A stretch of 64,000 nucleotides of DNA from Acrocarpospora phusangensis (GCF_016862995.1 NZ_BOOA01000028.1:1-64000), one strand, 5' to 3'; numbered from the stretch's first letter, positions 47,751-58,584 are shown. The notes: generated by a model from the letters alone, not told the origin. Numbers and translations are program-made.

Positions 47751-48701
47751 ATGCCGCTGATCATTGTGACGACGTCGCCGCGTGTCGCGCCCGGCCTGCT
47801 CACCGAGCGGGCCTGGGCGGTGCTCAGGAACGAGCGGGTGCTGACCGGGTCGGCCGACCACCCGGTGCTGCCCTACCTGGAGGGCGTCTCCGCCGAAGTC
47901 CGGACGGACCCGGCGGGAGTGGCGGCGGAGAGTCGCGACGGCGTCGTGGTGTGGCTGGCCGCGCAGGACGGGGACGAGGCCTTCCTCCGCGCGGTCGGGC
48001 ACGCGGCGTTGGCGATGCCGGAACCGCCGGAGATCGAACTCGTCCCGGGTTCGTACGATCTGCCGGGCGCGCGCGTCCTGGACATGGTCACCGTGATGGA
48101 CCGGCTGCGCCGGGAGTGCCCGTGGGACGGCAAGCAGACGCACGAGTCGCTGGTGCCGTACCTGCTGGAGGAAGCCTACGAGGTGCTGGAGACGATCGAG
48201 GCGGGCGACTACCCGGCGCTCCGGGAGGAGCTGGGGGACCTGCTGTTCCAGGTCGTCTTCCACGCCCGCGTCGCCCAGGAGCGCGAGGACGGCTTCGACA
48301 TCGACGACGTGGCCGGCGCGATCGTGGACAAACTGGTCCGGCGGCATCCGCACGTGTTCGCGGGCCTGGAGGTGGCCGACGCCGACGAGGTCAACGCCAA
48401 CTGGGAAGCGATCAAGAGGGCGGAGCGGGCCGCGAAGGGCGATTCCTCCCCGCTGGACGGCGTGCCGATGGGCCAGCCCGCGCTCTCCCTGGCCGCGCAG
48501 CTGCTCCGGCGCGGCGGCGACCAGGCCGATTTCACGCCGGAGGGGTCCGAGCTGGGGCTGCGGCTGTTCGCCCTCGTACGGGAGGCCCGCGCGGCCGGGC
48601 TCGATCCCGAGGCGGAGCTGCGGCAGGTGGCGCGCGCGTACAAGGCCCATGTCGAATCGGGTGTCTCGACAGGTGGACGGAATGCCAGGACCGGCGAGTA
48701 G
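47751..48701 (+). CDS. mazG: Nucleoside triphosphate pyrophosphohydrolase MazG
   Basis: MazG converts (d)NTPs to monophosphates and pyrophosphate, cleaning abnormal nucleotides. The 316-aa protein has an actinobacterial N-terminal part (about 1-105, resembling a degenerate tetrapyrrole methylase-like domain). Its MazG domain shows VMDRLRRECPWDGKQTHESL, LLEEAYEVLETIE (EExxE) and EELGDLLFQVVFHARVA (ExxD). Located between the SurA-like gene and eno as in related genomes. Confidence 0.93.
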   Translation: MPLIIVTTSPRVAPGLLTERAWAVLRNERVLTGSADHPVLPYLEGVSAEVRTDPAGVAAESRDGVVVWLAAQDGDEAFLRAVGHAALAMPEPPEIELVPGSYDLPGARVLDMVTVMDRLRRECPWDGKQTHESLVPYLLEEAYEVLETIEAGDYPALREELGDLLFQVVFHARVAQEREDGFDIDDVAGAIVDKLVRRHPHVFAGLEVADADEVNANWEAIKRAERAAKGDSSPLDGVPMGQPALSLAAQLLRRGGDQADFTPEGSELGLRLFALVREARAAGLDPEAELRQVARAYKAHVESGVSTGGRNARTGE

Positions 48702-50030
<1,329 letters not shown>

Positions 50031-50037
50031 GTTTTGC

Positions 50038-50074
50038 GTACGGCTTGCGCCTGTTGATCCGGCGCAAGCCGTAC
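50038..50074 (+). terminator. Long perfect hairpin after eno
   Basis: GTACGGCTTGCGCC (50038-50051) and GGCGCAAGCCGTAC (50061-50074) form a perfect 14-bp stem with a 9-base loop, 8 bases after the eno stop. CTTTT follows 16 bases later; no direct U-run. Confidence 0.75.
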
Positions 50075-50096
50075 CGAACCGGCTTTTGGGGGTCTG

Positions 50097-50504
50097 ATGG
50101 CTAAGCGTCCGCAGCTGACCGGCCGGGCGGCGATCCTCGCGGTCGTCGTCTGCGCGATCGCGATGAGCCTGGCCTATCCGGTGCGCGAGTTCATCGCGCA
50201 GCGGCGCCAGATCGCCCAGCTGGAGCAGCAGCAGGCCAAAGCACTCGGCGACCTGAGGAAACTGGAAGAGCAGCGTAAGCGCCTGGAGGACCCGGACTAC
50301 ATCAAGCGCCAGGCGAAGGAGAAGCTGCACTTCTGCGAGCCGGGCGCCAAGTGCTACGGCGTCCTGAACGAGGCCGGGAAGTCGCAGGCGAAGGCCGGCA
50401 AGCAGGCGGAGGGCAAGGCGCCCTGGTATCTGACGCTCTGGGAGTCGGTCGAGGCGGCCGACAAGGGCGAAGGCACGAAGATCACGGCAACGGGGGAGAA
50501 GTGA
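50097..50504 (+). CDS. Septum formation initiator (FtsB/DivIC family)
   Basis: 135-aa bitopic cell-division protein: short basic N-terminus, membrane helix (AAILAVVVCAIAMSLAYPV, about 11-29), then a coiled coil (QIAQLEQQQAKALGDLRKLEEQRKRLED), ending with the family motif DPDYIKRQAKEKLHFCEPG. It works with FtsL/FtsQ at the septum. The stop overlaps the DUF501 start (GTGA). Confidence 0.9.
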   Translation: MAKRPQLTGRAAILAVVVCAIAMSLAYPVREFIAQRRQIAQLEQQQAKALGDLRKLEEQRKRLEDPDYIKRQAKEKLHFCEPGAKCYGVLNEAGKSQAKAGKQAEGKAPWYLTLWESVEAADKGEGTKITATGEK

Positions 50505-50998
50505 CTGATCCGGCCGATCTGGCGGCGGTGGAGCGGCAGCTGGGCCGCCCGCCCCGGGGCGTGCGCTCGGTGGCGCACCGCTGCCCGTGCGGGCTGCCGG
50601 ATGTGGTGGAGACCGCGCCCCGGCTGCCGGACGGCTCGCCGTTCCCGACGTTGTTCTACCTGACGTGCCCGAAGGCGGCCTCCGCCATCGGGACGCTGGA
50701 GGCGTCGGGGCTGATGCGCGAGATGACCGCGCGCCTGGCCGACGATCCCGAGCTGGCCGCCCGGTACCGGCGGGCGCACGAGGACTACGTGGCCCGGCGG
50801 GACAAGGCGGCGGCCGAGGACGGGCTGGAGCCGCTGCCGCGGGACATGCAGACGGCCGGGGGCATGCCCGACCGGGTGAAGTGCCTGCACGCGCTGGTCG
50901 GCCACGAGCTGGCCGTGCCGGGGAGCAACCCGTTCGGGCGCGAGGCGCTGGACCTGCTGCCCGACTGGTGGGCCGACGGGCCGTGCTGCGCCGAGTGA
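50501..50998 (+). CDS. DUF501 domain protein
   Basis: 165-aa actinobacterial protein of unknown function. It has a Cys-containing N-terminal motif (VAHRCPCGLPDVVETAP), FPTLFYLTCPKA in the middle, and KCLHALVGHELAVPGSNPFG with a CCAE end. The conserved Cys and His residues suggest metal binding. GTG 50501 overlaps the DivIC-type gene; ppx follows 25 bases later. The constant linkage divIC-DUF501-ppx implies a shared role but none is established here. Confidence 0.88.
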   Translation: MTDPADLAAVERQLGRPPRGVRSVAHRCPCGLPDVVETAPRLPDGSPFPTLFYLTCPKAASAIGTLEASGLMREMTARLADDPELAARYRRAHEDYVARRDKAAAEDGLEPLPRDMQTAGGMPDRVKCLHALVGHELAVPGSNPFGREALDLLPDWWADGPCCAE

Positions 50999-51023
50999 CA
51001 CCCCCTTCCGACCGGAGGACCAG

Positions 51024-51998
51024 ATGAGTCGTGTGGCCGCCATCGACTGCGGGACGAACTCGGTTCGCCTGCTGATCACGGACATCGAGGACGGCGTGCA
51101 GACCGACCTGGAGCGGCGGATGGAGATCGTCCGCCTGGGCCAGGGCGTGGACCGCACCGGGATTCTGGCACCTGAGGCGCTGGAGCGGACCTTCGCCGCG
51201 ATGCGCGGCTACCGCCAGCTGATCCGGCGGCACGCGGCGCCGCACCACGCCTATCCGGTGGGGCTGGTCAACTCCGGGGCCGCGCCGGGCGGGCTGGCCT
51301 GCGCGGATCTCATGCCGGTCCGGGTGGTGGCCACCTCGGCCACCCGCGACGCCGCCAACCGGGACGACTTCGTCGCGGGCGTACGGGAGATCTTCGGGGT
51401 GGAGTCGGAGGTCGTCACCGGGCACGAGGAGGCCGAACTGTCCTTCTCGGGGGCCACGCGGTCGGTCTCCGCCATGGAGTCGCCGTATCTGGTGGTGGAC
51501 ATCGGCGGCGGTTCGACCGAGTTCGTGCTGGGGGACACGTCCGTGGACGCGGCGCTCTCGGTGGACATCGGGTGCGTACGGCTCACCGAACGCCACACCG
51601 GCCCCGACGGGCTGGACGTGGCGGGGGTCGTCGCCGACGTGGAGGCCGCCCTGGACCGGGTGGAGCAGGTCGTCCCGATCCGTACGGCCAGGACGCTGAT
51701 CGGGCTGGCCGGTTCGGTCGCCACGGTCGCCGGGATCGCCCTCGACCTGCCCGAGTACGACTCGGAGAAGCTCCACCACTCCCGCATCCCCGCCGCGCGG
51801 GTCCACGAGATCGCAGCCATGCTGCCCGAGATGACCTCCGCCGAGCGCGCCGCGATCCCCGTCATGCACCCGGGCCGCGTGGACGTCATCAGCTCCGGGG
51901 CGATCATCCTGGACCGGGTGGTGCGCCGCTACGGCTTCGCCGAGGTCGTCGTGAGCGAGCACGACATCCTCGACGGGATCGCCTGGTCGATCGGATAA
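51024..51998 (+). CDS. ppx: Exopolyphosphatase (Ppx/GppA family)
   Basis: 324-aa actin-fold phosphatase that removes terminal phosphate from polyphosphate or pppGpp. Phosphate-1 motif is AAIDCGTNSVRLLITD; LGQGVDRTGILAPEALERT and the second phosphate motif VVDIGGGSTEFVLG follow, then GLAGSVATVAGIAL. It is about 300 aa shorter than E. coli Ppx and lacks the C-terminal domains, as usual for actinobacterial Ppx1/2. It complements ppk1 at 14049 for polyphosphate turnover. Confidence 0.9.
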   Translation: MSRVAAIDCGTNSVRLLITDIEDGVQTDLERRMEIVRLGQGVDRTGILAPEALERTFAAMRGYRQLIRRHAAPHHAYPVGLVNSGAAPGGLACADLMPVRVVATSATRDAANRDDFVAGVREIFGVESEVVTGHEEAELSFSGATRSVSAMESPYLVVDIGGGSTEFVLGDTSVDAALSVDIGCVRLTERHTGPDGLDVAGVVADVEAALDRVEQVVPIRTARTLIGLAGSVATVAGIALDLPEYDSEKLHHSRIPAARVHEIAAMLPEMTSAERAAIPVMHPGRVDVISSGAIILDRVVRRYGFAEVVVSEHDILDGIAWSIG

Positions 51999-52029
51999 AT
52001 CACCGCGCAGACCGGGATTCCTCGCCGAC

Positions 52030-52067
52030 TTGCCGCTAGTGCGCATTGCACAGTACCGTGCAGTGCG
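52030..52067 (+). promoter_or_regulatory. Leaderless promoter with overlapping palindromic operator
   Basis: TTGCCG (52030-52035) and TACCGT (52054-52059) are 18 bp apart, and the GTG start at 52067 is where transcription should begin. An inverted repeat with 10-bp arms (CGCATTGCAC at 52042-52051, GTGCAGTGCG at 52058-52067, one mismatch, 6-bp spacer) covers the -10 box. This fits PadR autorepression. Confidence 0.6.
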
Positions 52068-52393
52068 TGGATAGCAGTCAGCTTCTCAAGGGAGTGCTCG
52101 ACGTCGCCGTGCTCGCCGTGCTCCACGAGCGCGACAGTTACGGCTACGACGTGGTCAGGCGATTGCGCGAGGCCGGTCTGGAGGACGTGGGCGACGCCTC
52201 CGTCTACGGCACCCTCCGGCGGCTCTTCCGGGCGGGCTCTCTCACCTCGTACGTGGTGGCCTCGGACGAAGGGCCGCATCGCAAGTACTACGGGCTCAAC
52301 AGCGTGGGGCGGGCCCAGCTGGCCGCCTCCGCGACCACCTGGACGGCATTCGCCGCGACCATGAACGACCTGCTCAAGGAGGTGCACGCGTGA
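52067..52393 (+). CDS. PadR-family transcriptional regulator
   Basis: 108-aa winged-helix regulator: LLKGVLDVAVLAVLHERDSYGYDVVRRL at the start, DASVYGTLRRLFRAGSLTSYV for recognition, and RKYYGLNSVGRAQL in the wing. GTG 52067 gives the conserved start and sits at the predicted transcription start; the upstream TTG at 52046 lies in the operator. The stop overlaps the HAAS membrane gene (GTGA), the common PadR/HAAS pairing, where the regulator may be held by the membrane protein. Confidence 0.9.
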   Translation: MDSSQLLKGVLDVAVLAVLHERDSYGYDVVRRLREAGLEDVGDASVYGTLRRLFRAGSLTSYVVASDEGPHRKYYGLNSVGRAQLAASATTWTAFAATMNDLLKEVHA

Positions 52394-53445
52394 TGGATGC
52401 CAACGAGTACGCGCAGGCCGTACGGGACGCGCTCGCCGATCTGCCGGCGGCGGACCTGGAGGAGCTCGTCGAGGACCTGGACGACCACCTGGCCGAGGTG
52501 GCGGCGGAGTCGGACGTCCCGCTGGAGGAGCGGCTGGGGCCGCCGGAGGCGTACGCCGCGGAGCTGCGGGCCGCCTACGGGGGCAGGCCCGAACAGGAGG
52601 CCGCGACGGCCCGGCCGGGGCTGCGGGCCCGGGTGGGGTCCTGGGTGTCCGGGACGGCGGCTCGGGCGCACGCGCGGGCGTCGCGGTTCGTGCCGTACCG
52701 GCAGGCGGCGGGGTTCATGCCGGAGTTACGCCCGGCCTGGTGGGTCCTGCGGGGGTACGCGCTCGGGCTGCTGCTGGTGTCGATCTCGACGACGAGCACG
52801 CAGTTCGTGCCGGAGAGCATCGGCGCGTGGCTGTTCACGCTGGCGGCCGTCTGGGTGTCGGTGTGGGTCGGGCGGCGGGGTGGCGAGGGCCGCTGGCGGC
52901 GCACACTGCTGGTCGCGGCGAACGTGGTGGCCGGGGTCGCGGTGCTGGTGGGCATGGTGGCCGTGGCCGAGTGGAACGGCCGGGGGCCGGCCGAGTCGCG
53001 GGTGCAGATGGTCGAGGTCGGCCTGGCGGGCAGCGGGGTCTACAACATCTATCCGTACGCGAAGGACGGGACTCCGCTGCGGAATGTGCGCCTCTACGAC
53101 CAGGACGGCAGACCGATCACCCTGAATCCGGAGATGAACGGATATTTCATAGATCGTCAGTGCATGCAGGAGCCGGCGCCCGCCAACGAGTACCCGCTGC
53201 CGCTGACGTCCTTCACGGACGCGTACGCGGGGCCGCCGTTCCCGGCACCCACCTCGACGGTCTGCCCGGTGCCGGCACCAGGGCCCACGGCCGTGCCCAC
53301 CGGCGCGCCCATCGTCCCCAGGGCGGTTCCCACCGGGCTCGACATGCCCGTACCCGCGACGCCGGAACCTACGGTGACCCCGACCCCGGCCCCAGCCCCG
53401 TCTCCTTCGCCGTCTCCTTCGCCGTCTCCTTCGCCGTCTCGTTGA
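52390..53445 (+). CDS. HAAS-domain membrane protein with Pro/Ser tail
   Basis: 351-aa protein. The N-terminal HAAS/DUF1700-like helical domain (YAQAVRDALADLPAADLEELVEDLDDHLAEVAAE) is followed by three membrane helices (around 120-200) and an extracytoplasmic region. The end is a Pro/Thr/Ser-rich stretch finishing in seven or so SP repeats encoded by a 12-bp microsatellite. Its last 77 bases overlap the convergent P450 gene. GTG 52390 overlaps the PadR stop; ATG 52393 is the alternative start. Function is presumably signalling together with PadR. Confidence 0.82.
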   Translation: MMDANEYAQAVRDALADLPAADLEELVEDLDDHLAEVAAESDVPLEERLGPPEAYAAELRAAYGGRPEQEAATARPGLRARVGSWVSGTAARAHARASRFVPYRQAAGFMPELRPAWWVLRGYALGLLLVSISTTSTQFVPESIGAWLFTLAAVWVSVWVGRRGGEGRWRRTLLVAANVVAGVAVLVGMVAVAEWNGRGPAESRVQMVEVGLAGSGVYNIYPYAKDGTPLRNVRLYDQDGRPITLNPEMNGYFIDRQCMQEPAPANEYPLPLTSFTDAYAGPPFPAPTSTVCPVPAPGPTAVPTGAPIVPRAVPTGLDMPVPATPEPTVTPTPAPAPSPSPSPSPSPSPSR

Positions 53446-54625
53446 GGCGGACCGGCAGGGTGAACAGGCCCCGCATGATCGCGCTCGGCCACCAGGTGAG
53501 CTCCTCCGGCGGGGTGGCCAGCGTGAGATCGGGGAAACGGCGGAGCAGGCTTCCGATCGCGGCCTCGCCTTCGATCTTGGCCAGGGCCGCGCCGATGCAG
53601 TAGTGCGGGCCGCGTCCGAACGCCAGATGCGGTTCGCCGATCCGGCCCGGCGTGAACGCGTCCGGGTCGGGGAAGACCGCCGGGTCCCGGTTGGCGGCCA
53701 GCAGGGCGACCAGGATCGGTTCGCCGGGAAGCATCTCCTGGCCGCCGATCGTCACGGGCTCGGTGGGGAAACGCCAGGTCGCGTTCCGTACGGGGCCGTC
53801 GTAGCGGAGCATCTCGTCGATGACGTCCGGCAGCGACTCCGGATCGGCCCGTACGGCGGCCAACTGCTCCGGATGGCGCAGCAGGGCCAGCATGCCGTTG
53901 CCGATCAGGGCCACCGTGGTCTCGTGGCCTGCGATCAGCAGCAGGAACGCGGTCGAGGTCAGCTCGTCGGGGGTGATGTCCGGGCGCCGTACCAGCTCGG
54001 TCAGCAGGTCGTCGCCGGGATGGGTGCGCTTGCTCGCGACCAGGTCGGCCAGGAACAGCTCCAGCGCGTCGGTGGCCTTGCCGATCTCCTCCACCTCCGA
54101 CGCGGCGGCCGAGTCGATCACCGAGGCGTGGCGGTGGAACGTGGCCCGGTCCGCCTCCGGCACCCCCAGCAGATCGCAGATGATCGCGATCGGCAGCGGG
54201 TACGCCAGGTCGGCGATCAGATCGACCTCGTCCTTCCCCGCCATCGCGGCCAGCAGCCCGTCGGTCAGCTCCTGGGCGCGCTCCCGCAGCCCCGCGATGC
54301 GCCGCGGCGTGAACGCGGCGCTGACCAGCCGCCGCAGCCGGGGATGGTCGGGCTGATCGGCGTTGATCATGTGCCGGGCCAGTGACGGCCGGTGGTCGAG
54401 CGGCAGCCCCAGGCTCGCGGCCCGCCACTCGGGCGACCCTCGCTCCGGATCCTTCGCCAGCGACGGATGCGTCAGCGCGGTCACCGCGTCCTCGTAACGG
54501 GTGACCAGCCAGGCCTCGCAGCCCGGCAGCGGGATCCGGGTCACCGGCGCGTTGCGCCGGAGCCAGTCATAGGCGGGGTACGGATCGGCGTCGAACGCGG
54601 GGCCGTACATCGGGGGGATAGACAC
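53369..54625 (-). CDS. Cytochrome P450
   Basis: Soluble bacterial class I P450, 418 aa. I-helix oxygen motif LLIAGHETT, ExxR in [12 protein letters not shown] preceded by the K-helix, and heme loop [15 protein letters not shown] with the axial Cys. It needs ferredoxin and reductase, not encoded nearby. The C-terminus carries the repeats [15 protein letters not shown], encoded by the reverse strand of the microsatellite at 53401-53436. GTG 54625 has AGGA seven bases upstream. No biosynthetic cluster surrounds it; the substrate is unknown. Confidence 0.92.
   Translation of the reverse strand: MSIPPMYGPAFDADPYPAYDWLRRNAPVTRIPLPGCEAWLVTRYEDAVTALTHPSLAKDPERGSPEWRAASLGLPLDHRPSLARHMINADQPDHPRLRRLVSAAFTPRRIAGLRERAQELTDGLLAAMAGKDEVDLIADLAYPLPIAIICDLLGVPEADRATFHRHASVIDSAAASEVEEIGKATDALELFLADLVASKRTHPGDDLLTELVRRPDITPDELTSTAFLLLIAGHETTVALIGNGMLALLRHPEQLAAVRADPESLPDVIDEMLRYDGPVRNATWRFPTEPVTIGGQEMLPGEPILVALLAANRDPAVFPDPDAFTPGRIGEPHLAFGRGPHYCIGAALAKIEGEAAIGSLLRRFPDLTLATPPEELTWWPSAIMRGLFTLPVRLNETAKETAKETAKETGLGPGSGSP
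53401..53436. repeat. 12-bp microsatellite translated on both strands
   Basis: Three perfect TCTCCTTCGCCG units. On the plus strand they encode SPSP in the HAAS protein; on the minus strand they encode the KETA-type repeats of the P450 tail. A change of one unit adds or removes four residues in both proteins. Confidence 0.9.
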
Positions 54626-54682
54626 GCCGCATTCCTACCCAACTCCACGCTGACCGGATCACGCGGCTGGCACGCTGGGGTC

Positions 54683-55459
54683 ATGAGTTGCGTACCTCCG
54701 GGGACCGGTTGGCCCGATGATCCCGCCTCCGCGGATACGCCGGTCGCGCATGATCCGGCGGAGGTGGTGGAACTGGCGCGCGGGAGCCGTACCCTGGCGG
54801 AGCTGGTGGCGCGGGAGTCGGTCTGCCGGGCCTGTCCGCGGCTGGTGGAGTGGCGGGAGGAGGTCGCGGAGGTCAAGCGGCGGTCGTTCGCCGAGGAGAC
54901 GTACTGGGGGCGGCCGGTCCCGGGGTGGGGGGACGACGATCCCCGGGTGCTGATCGTCGGGCTGGCTCCGGCGGCGCACGGGGGGAACCGCACCGGGCGG
55001 ATCTTCACGGGGGATCGGAGCGGGGACTGGCTGTTCCGGGCGTTGCACCGGGTCGGGCTGGCCGCGCAGGAGACGAGCACGCACGCCGGGGACGGCCAGC
55101 GGCTGATCGGCGCCCGCGTGATCGCGACGGTCCGGTGCGCGCCGCCCGCCAACAAGCCCACGCCCGTGGAGCGGGACACCTGCGCGCCCTGGCTGGAGCG
55201 GGAGCTGGGGTTCACCCGGCCGAAAGTGATCGTGGCGCTGGGCGGGTTCGCGTGGCAGGCGATCTGGCCCGCGCTGCGGGCGGCGGGGTATCCGGTGCCG
55301 AGCCCGCGCCCGGCGTTCGGGCACGGCGTCGAGGTGCCCCTCGGGGACACGGTCCTGCTCGGCTGCTACCACCCGAGCCAGCAGAACACCTTCACCGGCC
55401 GGGTCACGGCCGAGATGCTGGAGACGATCTTCGCCAGGGCGCTCGAACTGAGCTCATGA
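54683..55459 (+). CDS. udgB: Type-5 uracil-DNA glycosylase (UdgB)
   Basis: 258-aa family 5 uracil-DNA glycosylase that excises uracil and some deaminated bases. The Fe-S cluster cysteines include [13 protein letters not shown]; the active motif A is [20 protein letters not shown] (Ala-Pro-Ala in place of the Asp of other families, typical of family 5); motif B is [16 protein letters not shown] 54683 gives the family start; the upstream frame is antisense to the P450. It overlaps the convergent histidine kinase end by 6 bp. Confidence 0.9.
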   Translation: MSCVPPGTGWPDDPASADTPVAHDPAEVVELARGSRTLAELVARESVCRACPRLVEWREEVAEVKRRSFAEETYWGRPVPGWGDDDPRVLIVGLAPAAHGGNRTGRIFTGDRSGDWLFRALHRVGLAAQETSTHAGDGQRLIGARVIATVRCAPPANKPTPVERDTCAPWLERELGFTRPKVIVALGGFAWQAIWPALRAAGYPVPSPRPAFGHGVEVPLGDTVLLGCYHPSQQNTFTGRVTAEMLETIFARALELSS

Positions 55460-56659
55460 CAGGCGCAGGGTGGCGATCGCGCCGCCGTCGGGGGCGTTGC
55501 GGAAGGTCAGGTCCGCGCCGATCACCCGGGCTTGTCCGGTGGCGATGGTCAGACCCAGGCCGTGCCCGTGGCCGCGTTCAGCCGCGTTGGTGCGGAACCT
55601 TTGCGGACCATTTGTGAGCAGGAATTCGGGGAATCCGGGCCCGTGGTCGCGCACGGCGATCGTGGTGCCGGTCACGGTGATCTCGACCGGCGGGCGGCCG
55701 TGGCGGTGGGCGTTGACGACCAGGTTGGCGATGATCCGGTCCAGCCGGCGCGGATCGGTACGGACGACCGGAGCGCCGGTCACCGTGAGATCCGCCTGAA
55801 GTCCCGTCCGGCGTACGGAATCCTCGACCACCTGGTCCAACGGCACCGCGGCGGTTTCGGCGCGCTCCGCGCCCGCGTCCAGGCGGGAGATCTCCAGGAG
55901 GTTCTCCACGAGGGTTCGCAGCACCCGCACTCGGTCCCGTACCAGGTCGGACGCCTCGCCCTCCGGCAGTAGTTCGGCGGCGGTGACCAGGCCGGTCAGC
56001 GGCGTACGCAGCTCGTGGGCGACGTCGGCGGTGAAACGCTGCTCGCTGACCAGCCGCTGTTGCAGGGCGCCCGCCATCGAGTCGACGGCCACCGAGATCT
56101 CGGTGATCTCGTCACCCGGCCGGCCTCGGGGGAGGATGCGGGCGTCCAGGTCGCCGGCCGCGATGCGCCGCGCCGTCCCGGCCACCCGCCGCAGCCTCCG
56201 GTTGGGCAGTTCGGCGGCCAGCGCGGCCAGCGGCACGATCACGGCGAGGACGGCCAGCGAGGCCTTGACGATGCTGCGGTCCAGCGCCGACAGGCTGCGC
56301 ACCTCGGAACCCATGTCGACCTGGACGGCGAAGACCCCGTCGTTCAGCGGCTGGGCCGCCCACATCCACGGGATCTCCGGGCGGCGTTTGTCGTAGTAGG
56401 TGCTGGCCTGTCCCGTGAGGCGTACCTGCGCGAGAAGCTGGTGCGGGATCACCCCCGGATCCTGTTCCGCCGTCGTCTCGCCGGTGAGGCGGTAACGATC
56501 CACCTCGGTCCACAGAGCGGTCAGGGCCCGGCCCTCGCCGTCGCTGATCGAACGCTGGTAGGTGCTCCGATGGACCAGCAACCCGACGGCCAGGGTCACC
56601 GCGCAGGCGGCGAGGGCCACCAGGACGGCGATCTGCCAGCGCAGCGAACGCCAGTTCAT
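55454..56659 (-). CDS. Sensor histidine kinase
   Basis: 401-aa membrane kinase. Helix 1 ([22 protein letters not shown], about 8-29), an extracytoplasmic sensor of about 100 residues, helix 2 near 132-150, a HAMP domain, then HisKA with the phosphorylated His in [15 protein letters not shown]. The HATPase_c domain has N box [11 protein letters not shown]1 VRDHGPGFP and G2 [11 protein letters not shown]. Second gene of the two-component operon, starting 1 base after the regulator stop. The signal is unknown; the layout resembles CseC-type envelope sensors. Confidence 0.92.
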   Translation of the reverse strand: MNWRSLRWQIAVLVALAACAVTLAVGLLVHRSTYQRSISDGEGRALTALWTEVDRYRLTGETTAEQDPGVIPHQLLAQVRLTGQASTYYDKRRPEIPWMWAAQPLNDGVFAVQVDMGSEVRSLSALDRSIVKASLAVLAVIVPLAALAAELPNRRLRRVAGTARRIAAGDLDARILPRGRPGDEITEISVAVDSMAGALQQRLVSEQRFTADVAHELRTPLTGLVTAAELLPEGEASDLVRDRVRVLRTLVENLLEISRLDAGAERAETAAVPLDQVVEDSVRRTGLQADLTVTGAPVVRTDPRRLDRIIANLVVNAHRHGRPPVEITVTGTTIAVRDHGPGFPEFLLTNGPQRFRTNAAERGHGHGLGLTIATGQARVIGADLTFRNAPDGGAIATLRLS

Positions 56660-56660
56660 G

Positions 56661-57338
56661 TCAGCGCTTCAACTTGTAGCCGAAGCCGCGGACCGTCTCG
56701 ATGCGATCGGGTCCGATCTTCTTGCGCAGGCGCTGCACGCAGAGGTCGACCACACGGCTGTCGCCGTCCCAGCCGTAGTCCCAGACGTCGCGCAGCAGCG
56801 CCTGGCGGTCCAGCACGATGCCCGGCTGGGCGGCGAACTCCAGGAGCAGCCGCAGTTCGGTGGGGGTCAGCGCGATCAGGTCATCCGCTCGGCGTACCTC
56901 CAGGGCTTGGGGGTCGATGGACAGGTCACCGAAGATCAGCGCGCTGGGCTGAGGCGTCGGCGTGAAGGAGGCACGGCGCAGGAGGGAGCGCATTCTGGCC
57001 ACGAGGATGGCGGTGTCGACCGGTTTGACGATGTAGTCGTCGGCGCCGGCCTCCAGACCGGAGACGACGTCCAGCGCGTCCCCCCGGGCGGACATCATCA
57101 GGATCGGCACCTGGCTGAACTCCCTGATCCTGCGGCACAGGCCGATGCCGTCGAGGAGGGGCAGCATCACGTCCAGCAGGAGCAGGCCGGGCGGGCGGGA
57201 TCGGAAGAGCTCCAGGCCGGTGAGGCCGTCCGCGGCGGTGGAGATCGTGTAGCCGTAGCGCTCCAGCGCCATGGCGAGCGCCCTGCGGATCACCTCGTCG
57301 TCCTCGACGAGCAGCACCGACGCGTGGTTATCCGACAT
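56661..57338 (-). CDS. OmpR/PhoB-family response regulator
   Basis: 225-aa regulator. The receiver has acidic pocket VEDDE, phosphorylated Asp in LLLLDVMLP, conserved Thr/Ser position MMSARG and Lys in DYIVKPVD. The C-terminal winged helix includes LTPTELRLLLEFAAQPG and VVDLCVQRLRKKIG, ending TVRGFGYKLKR. It is the first gene of the operon with the histidine kinase. CseB-like by overall pattern, but target genes are not evident. Confidence 0.93.
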   Translation of the reverse strand: MSDNHASVLLVEDDEVIRRALAMALERYGYTISTAADGLTGLELFRSRPPGLLLLDVMLPLLDGIGLCRRIREFSQVPILMMSARGDALDVVSGLEAGADDYIVKPVDTAILVARMRSLLRRASFTPTPQPSALIFGDLSIDPQALEVRRADDLIALTPTELRLLLEFAAQPGIVLDRQALLRDVWDYGWDGDSRVVDLCVQRLRKKIGPDRIETVRGFGYKLKR

Positions 57339-57525
57339 TCATCCTCAAACGGTGTATTTGGTCCACTGGCGAAGATATCCGGACTCCTCTGGTGGGCGGT
57401 CGCTGATACAGGGCTGATACAGGACCGAGCGGGCGTGGATACACGGTCACCGCGGAACGGACATCCGCGCGGCGCAGGGTGGCGGGGCGCGCCGACGTGG
57501 CGTGCCGAACCCTGGAGGTGCTGCC

Positions 57526-58584
57526 GTGAGTCCAGCCCGGCTTCCCTGGGCCGACACCGCCAAAGGCGGGTGCATCCTGCTCGTCGTGCTCTGGCATGTG
57601 GTCGTGAAGCACTATTTGCTGATCGACTGGCCGTCGCCGGTTCCCGGGGTCTGGGGAACGCTGACCGAGCAGCTGGTGCCTCTGCGCATGCCGCTGTTCT
57701 TCACCATCTCCGGCATGTTCGCGGCCGGTGCGGTGGGGCGTCCCTGGCGGGTGCTGACCCGCTCGAAAATCGCGAAATTCTTCTATCTGTACGCACTGTG
57801 GTTGCTGATCCACACGGCTCTGCTGGCGCTGGTTCCCGGGTTCGACACGGCTCGGGCGGATGATCTCGGGGAGCTCCTGGCGCAGCTGACGGTCACGCCG
57901 AGCAATCTCTGGTATCTGCAGGCGCTCGCCCTGTACTTCGCCGTCGCGAAGGCGGTCCGGCGGGTGCCGGTGGGGCTGGTCCTGGGGGTGGCCTTCGTGT
58001 TGTCGGCGATCGCGTCCGCGGGGTTGCTGGAGGTGCCGGGTAACCGGGGCGGTGTGTACCAGAATCTGTTCTTCTTCCTGGCCGGGCTGTACTTCCGGCC
58101 GTGGATCGAGCGGATGGCGGCGAGCGCGACCTGGGCGCGGCTGGGTGTCGTCGGTGCCGGGTACGCCGGGGTTCTCGCGGTGACGGCGGTCACGGGCGCG
58201 CGGGATCTGTTCGGGGTGTGGCCGGCGGTCTGCGTCGTCGCGACGGCTCTGGGGGTGACGGCAGCCGCGCTGATCAGCCGATGGGGTGCCGTGGGAGGTG
58301 CGCTGGCGAGGCTCGGGCGGGCCACGTTGCCGGTCTACATCATGCACATGCCGTTGCTGGCGTTGTCGCATCTGGCGTTGGTCGGGCCGCTCTCGGCCGA
58401 CCTGGACGGCAGGCTGCGGGTGGTGCTCGCCGTCGCGGAACCGGTGGTGCTGAGCGCCCTTCTGGTGTGGGTCTGCCTGAGGTCGCACCGAGCGCTGCCG
58501 GCGGCCGGGGGAGGGTGGCTGTTCGATCTGCCCGCGTGGAGATCGGCCAGGCGGGCCCGGACGGGCGTGCCGGACCGCTTGTGA
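57526..58584 (+). CDS. Acyltransferase-3 family membrane protein
   Basis: 352-aa protein with about ten membrane helices. The start RLPWADTAKGGCILLVVLWHVV carries the conserved His of the family; MPLFFTISGMFAAG and LFFFLAGLYFRPW are typical of OafA/WecH-type O-acyltransferases that acylate sugars or lipids. GTG 57526 has TGGAGG eight bases upstream. It could modify envelope glycans, but is 17 kb from the glycan locus. Its stop codon lies in the distal Rex-like site. Confidence 0.85.
   Translation: MSPARLPWADTAKGGCILLVVLWHVVVKHYLLIDWPSPVPGVWGTLTEQLVPLRMPLFFTISGMFAAGAVGRPWRVLTRSKIAKFFYLYALWLLIHTALLALVPGFDTARADDLGELLAQLTVTPSNLWYLQALALYFAVAKAVRRVPVGLVLGVAFVLSAIASAGLLEVPGNRGGVYQNLFFFLAGLYFRPWIERMAASATWARLGVVGAGYAGVLAVTAVTGARDLFGVWPAVCVVATALGVTAAALISRWGAVGGALARLGRATLPVYIMHMPLLALSHLALVGPLSADLDGRLRVVLAVAEPVVLSALLVWVCLRSHRALPAAGGGWLFDLPAWRSARRARTGVPDRL

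Noticed and set aside
53603-54682. Plus-strand open frames antisense to the P450
   Set aside because: The P450 heme and I-helix motifs show the minus strand is coding; udgB starts only at 54683.
53369-57338. Secondary-metabolite cluster around the P450
   Set aside because: No synthase, ferredoxin or tailoring genes accompany it; neighbours are DNA repair and a two-component system.
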